This document shows positions 5,170-6,680 of a DNA stretch of 6,680 nt, one piece after another (position 1 is the first letter of the stretch; each line of letters opens with the position of its first letter). The DNA comes from JBEKIK01 sp050013075 (GTDB lineage: Bacteria; Planctomycetota; Planctomycetia; Pirellulales; Thermoguttaceae). The translations under genes and the position numbers were made by a program. A model generated the notes under the pieces. The model was not told the DNA's origin. It did not search any database and saw only the letters and a list, made by a program, of their open reading frames with translations. Location: positions 1-6,680 of the forward strand of contig JBEKFZ010000158.1 in NCBI GenBank assembly GCA_050013075.1, read 5' to 3'.

Positions 5170-6680
5170 TTGATCGCGTGCAGCACACCGAGACAACGGG
5201 ATTGGCTGTAGGCTCGTCCTACGGTGCCTCGACATCGGCCGCACTGCCCGGCGTGGCCCCTGGCAATTACTACATCATTGTCCGCACCGACATCCGCAAC
5301 AACGTTCGCGAGTCGGACGAGACTAATAACAAGCGGACCTCCAGCCAAACGATCAACATGGATGTTCCCATGTTGACGTCGGGCGTTCCCGTCACGGCAA
5401 CGATCCAAAATAATCAGGATCTTTATTTCCGCATCAACACGGTCGCCGGGCAGGATTGGCTGCTGAAGGCCGACTTCACCAAGTCGAGCGAGGCTGAGTT
5501 CTATGTGCGATACGGCGCCCCGCCCACACGCTCGCAGTTCGACGCCGTGTATGACAACCTTAGCGACCTGCACCAGGAACTCTCCATATCCGGCGCACAC
5601 GATGGCTCGTATTACGTCCTTGTTCACGGCCGGCAAGGGGCCGGCAGCGGCGCTCCGCTGACCATCACCGCGGAGCAGCTTGTTTTTGCGGTCCGCCAGG
5701 TCACGCCCGCCAGTGGCAGCAACCTGGGGCAGACCACGGTGGTGATCTCCGGGGCGAAGTTTACGCCCGCGGCCACGGTCGCCTTGGTCGGCGCCGGTTC
5801 CACGGTGCGGAACGCCGCCAAGGTGTGGTGGAAGGACAGCAACACTCTCTGGGCCACGTTCGATCTGACCGGCCTGGCGACAGGTCAGTACGACGTTCGC
5901 CTCGTAGACGGCAGCAATGCGGCCATTGCCGCCGGCGCCTTCACGGTGACCAATGGCCCGGTGGGAAACTTCGAGAGCAGCGTCACTGCCCCGGGCACGA
6001 TTCGCATCGGCCGCGACGGGATCGTGACCTTCAGCTACAGCAACTCGGGCCAGACCGACCTGGCTGCGCCGATCATCATGCTCTCGGCCACCAACGCCCT
6101 CCTGGAGGGAGCCTCCGAAACGACCTTTACCAACTCGGTGGAGCAATTTCTGGCTATCAACCCCGATGGCCCCGCAGGCATTCTCCCACCGGGCGCATCG
6201 GGCAGGGTGTCGTTTACCTTCCACCCGACGAATAACCAACACATCCACTTCTCGACTCGCGTCATGACACCGTCGGATGCCACGCTTGATTGGGCATCGG
6301 AGGCGGACGCCAGTCGGCCGAGTTCGATTGCTCCCGATGCCTGGGCGGCCATCTGGTCCAATTTCAGTCAGTCCGTGGGGACGACGGCCAGTCAGTTCTT
6401 GGCCGTGCTTGACGACGATGCCACCTATCTCAGCCAGCTTGGAGAGTACACCTCGGACGTTTCGACGCTCACGGGCTTTGAACTCCAGCAGGCAAACGAC
6501 TCGCTGCCGTACAGCGCCTTGGCCAGTGTTACCGACCTGAGTGACGCGGCGCCTGGCTTGTCCCTCGACTTTAGCCGCACCTATGTCCAGCCTTTATCCG
6601 GCCGCCTGGCCCTCGGTCCGCTGGGCCGCGGCTGGACCGACCAGTGGGATATCAATATCGCCCAGGATGCCGACGGCAAC
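5166..6680 (+). CDS. Large CARDB / beta-sandwich / RHS-entry surface protein, truncated at 5' end, open at right edge
   Basis: An uninterrupted frame of 505 codons with strongly G/C-ending codons, no stop before the window end, and no real start: it begins mid-domain at the insertion sequence. Residues 1-60 are the end of a CARDB domain (GNYYIIVRTDIRNNVRESD, then ETNN). About 67-172 is a PPC-like beta sandwich (YFRINTVAGQDWLLKADF; SYYVLVHGR). About 173-265 is an IPT/TIG-like Ig fold (VTPASGSNLGQTTVVISGAKF). Another beta domain follows, and residues 464-505 match the entry module of RHS/YD-repeat proteins (LSLDFSRTY, LGPLGRGW). Proteins of this type are huge, exported and surface-associated or secreted; the missing N-terminus would hold the signal peptide and more domains. 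Possible internal starts (GTG 5178, ATG 5358) would give an unexported fragment, so it is probably non-functional unless the junction is an assembly artefact. Domain names come from pattern recognition. Confidence 0.8.

Noticed and set aside
5166..6248. 360-codon open frame on the minus strand
   Set aside because: Low-complexity shadow of a GC-rich plus-strand gene whose frame carries recognisable CARDB, PPC-like and RHS-entry motifs.

Overview
This looks like a chromosomal accessory region of an environmental or gut bacterium, perhaps from the Planctomycetes/Lentisphaerae (PVC) side of the tree. The clue is the right-hand gene: large GC-rich proteins combining a CARDB domain, beta-sandwich domains and the entry to an RHS/YD-repeat shell are common there. 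This is an inference from style, not a proven assignment. The left two thirds has lower and variable GC (the start of the first gene is clearly AT-rich), whereas after base 5166 most codons end in G or C.

Layout. Bases 1-353 hold the end of an unidentified upstream transcription unit, a strong intrinsic terminator (102-141) and an AT-rich leader. Bases 354-1832 and 1870-3390 are a tandem pair of exported alpha/beta-hydrolase esterases of the bacterial 'subtype B tannase' type, 37 bp apart and probably co-transcribed. The second is a textbook member with every catalytic and galloyl-binding residue (S202, K380, E394, D456, D458, H488). The first is a diverged paralogue: S191, K352, E366 and H464 are kept, the aspartate pair is Glu432/Gly434, and cysteines sit directly beside the catalytic Ser and His (Cys190-Ser191, His464-Cys465). 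That resembles the CS-D-HC disulfide arrangement of the fungal tannase/feruloyl esterase/MHETase family. Together the two would release phenolic acids from plant esters outside the cytoplasm, with the first probably acting on a different ester.

Bases 3391-3622 contain no gene I can name. Bases 3623-3934 encode a small hypothetical beta-rich protein whose TAG stop lies exactly in the CTAG target of the next element. Bases 3934-5166 are a complete IS630-family insertion sequence of about 1.23 kb. It has 20-bp terminal inverted repeats with one mismatch, CTAG flanks, and a transposase on the minus strand made by a -1 frameshift at an A8 run; its DDE residues are intact.

From 5166 to the right edge runs an open frame with no stop that begins in the middle of a CARDB domain and ends inside the RHS entry module. 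Its missing 5' part is not on the other side of the IS, so the IS marks a rearrangement or assembly junction rather than a simple gene interruption. I found no tRNA, rRNA or CRISPR array.
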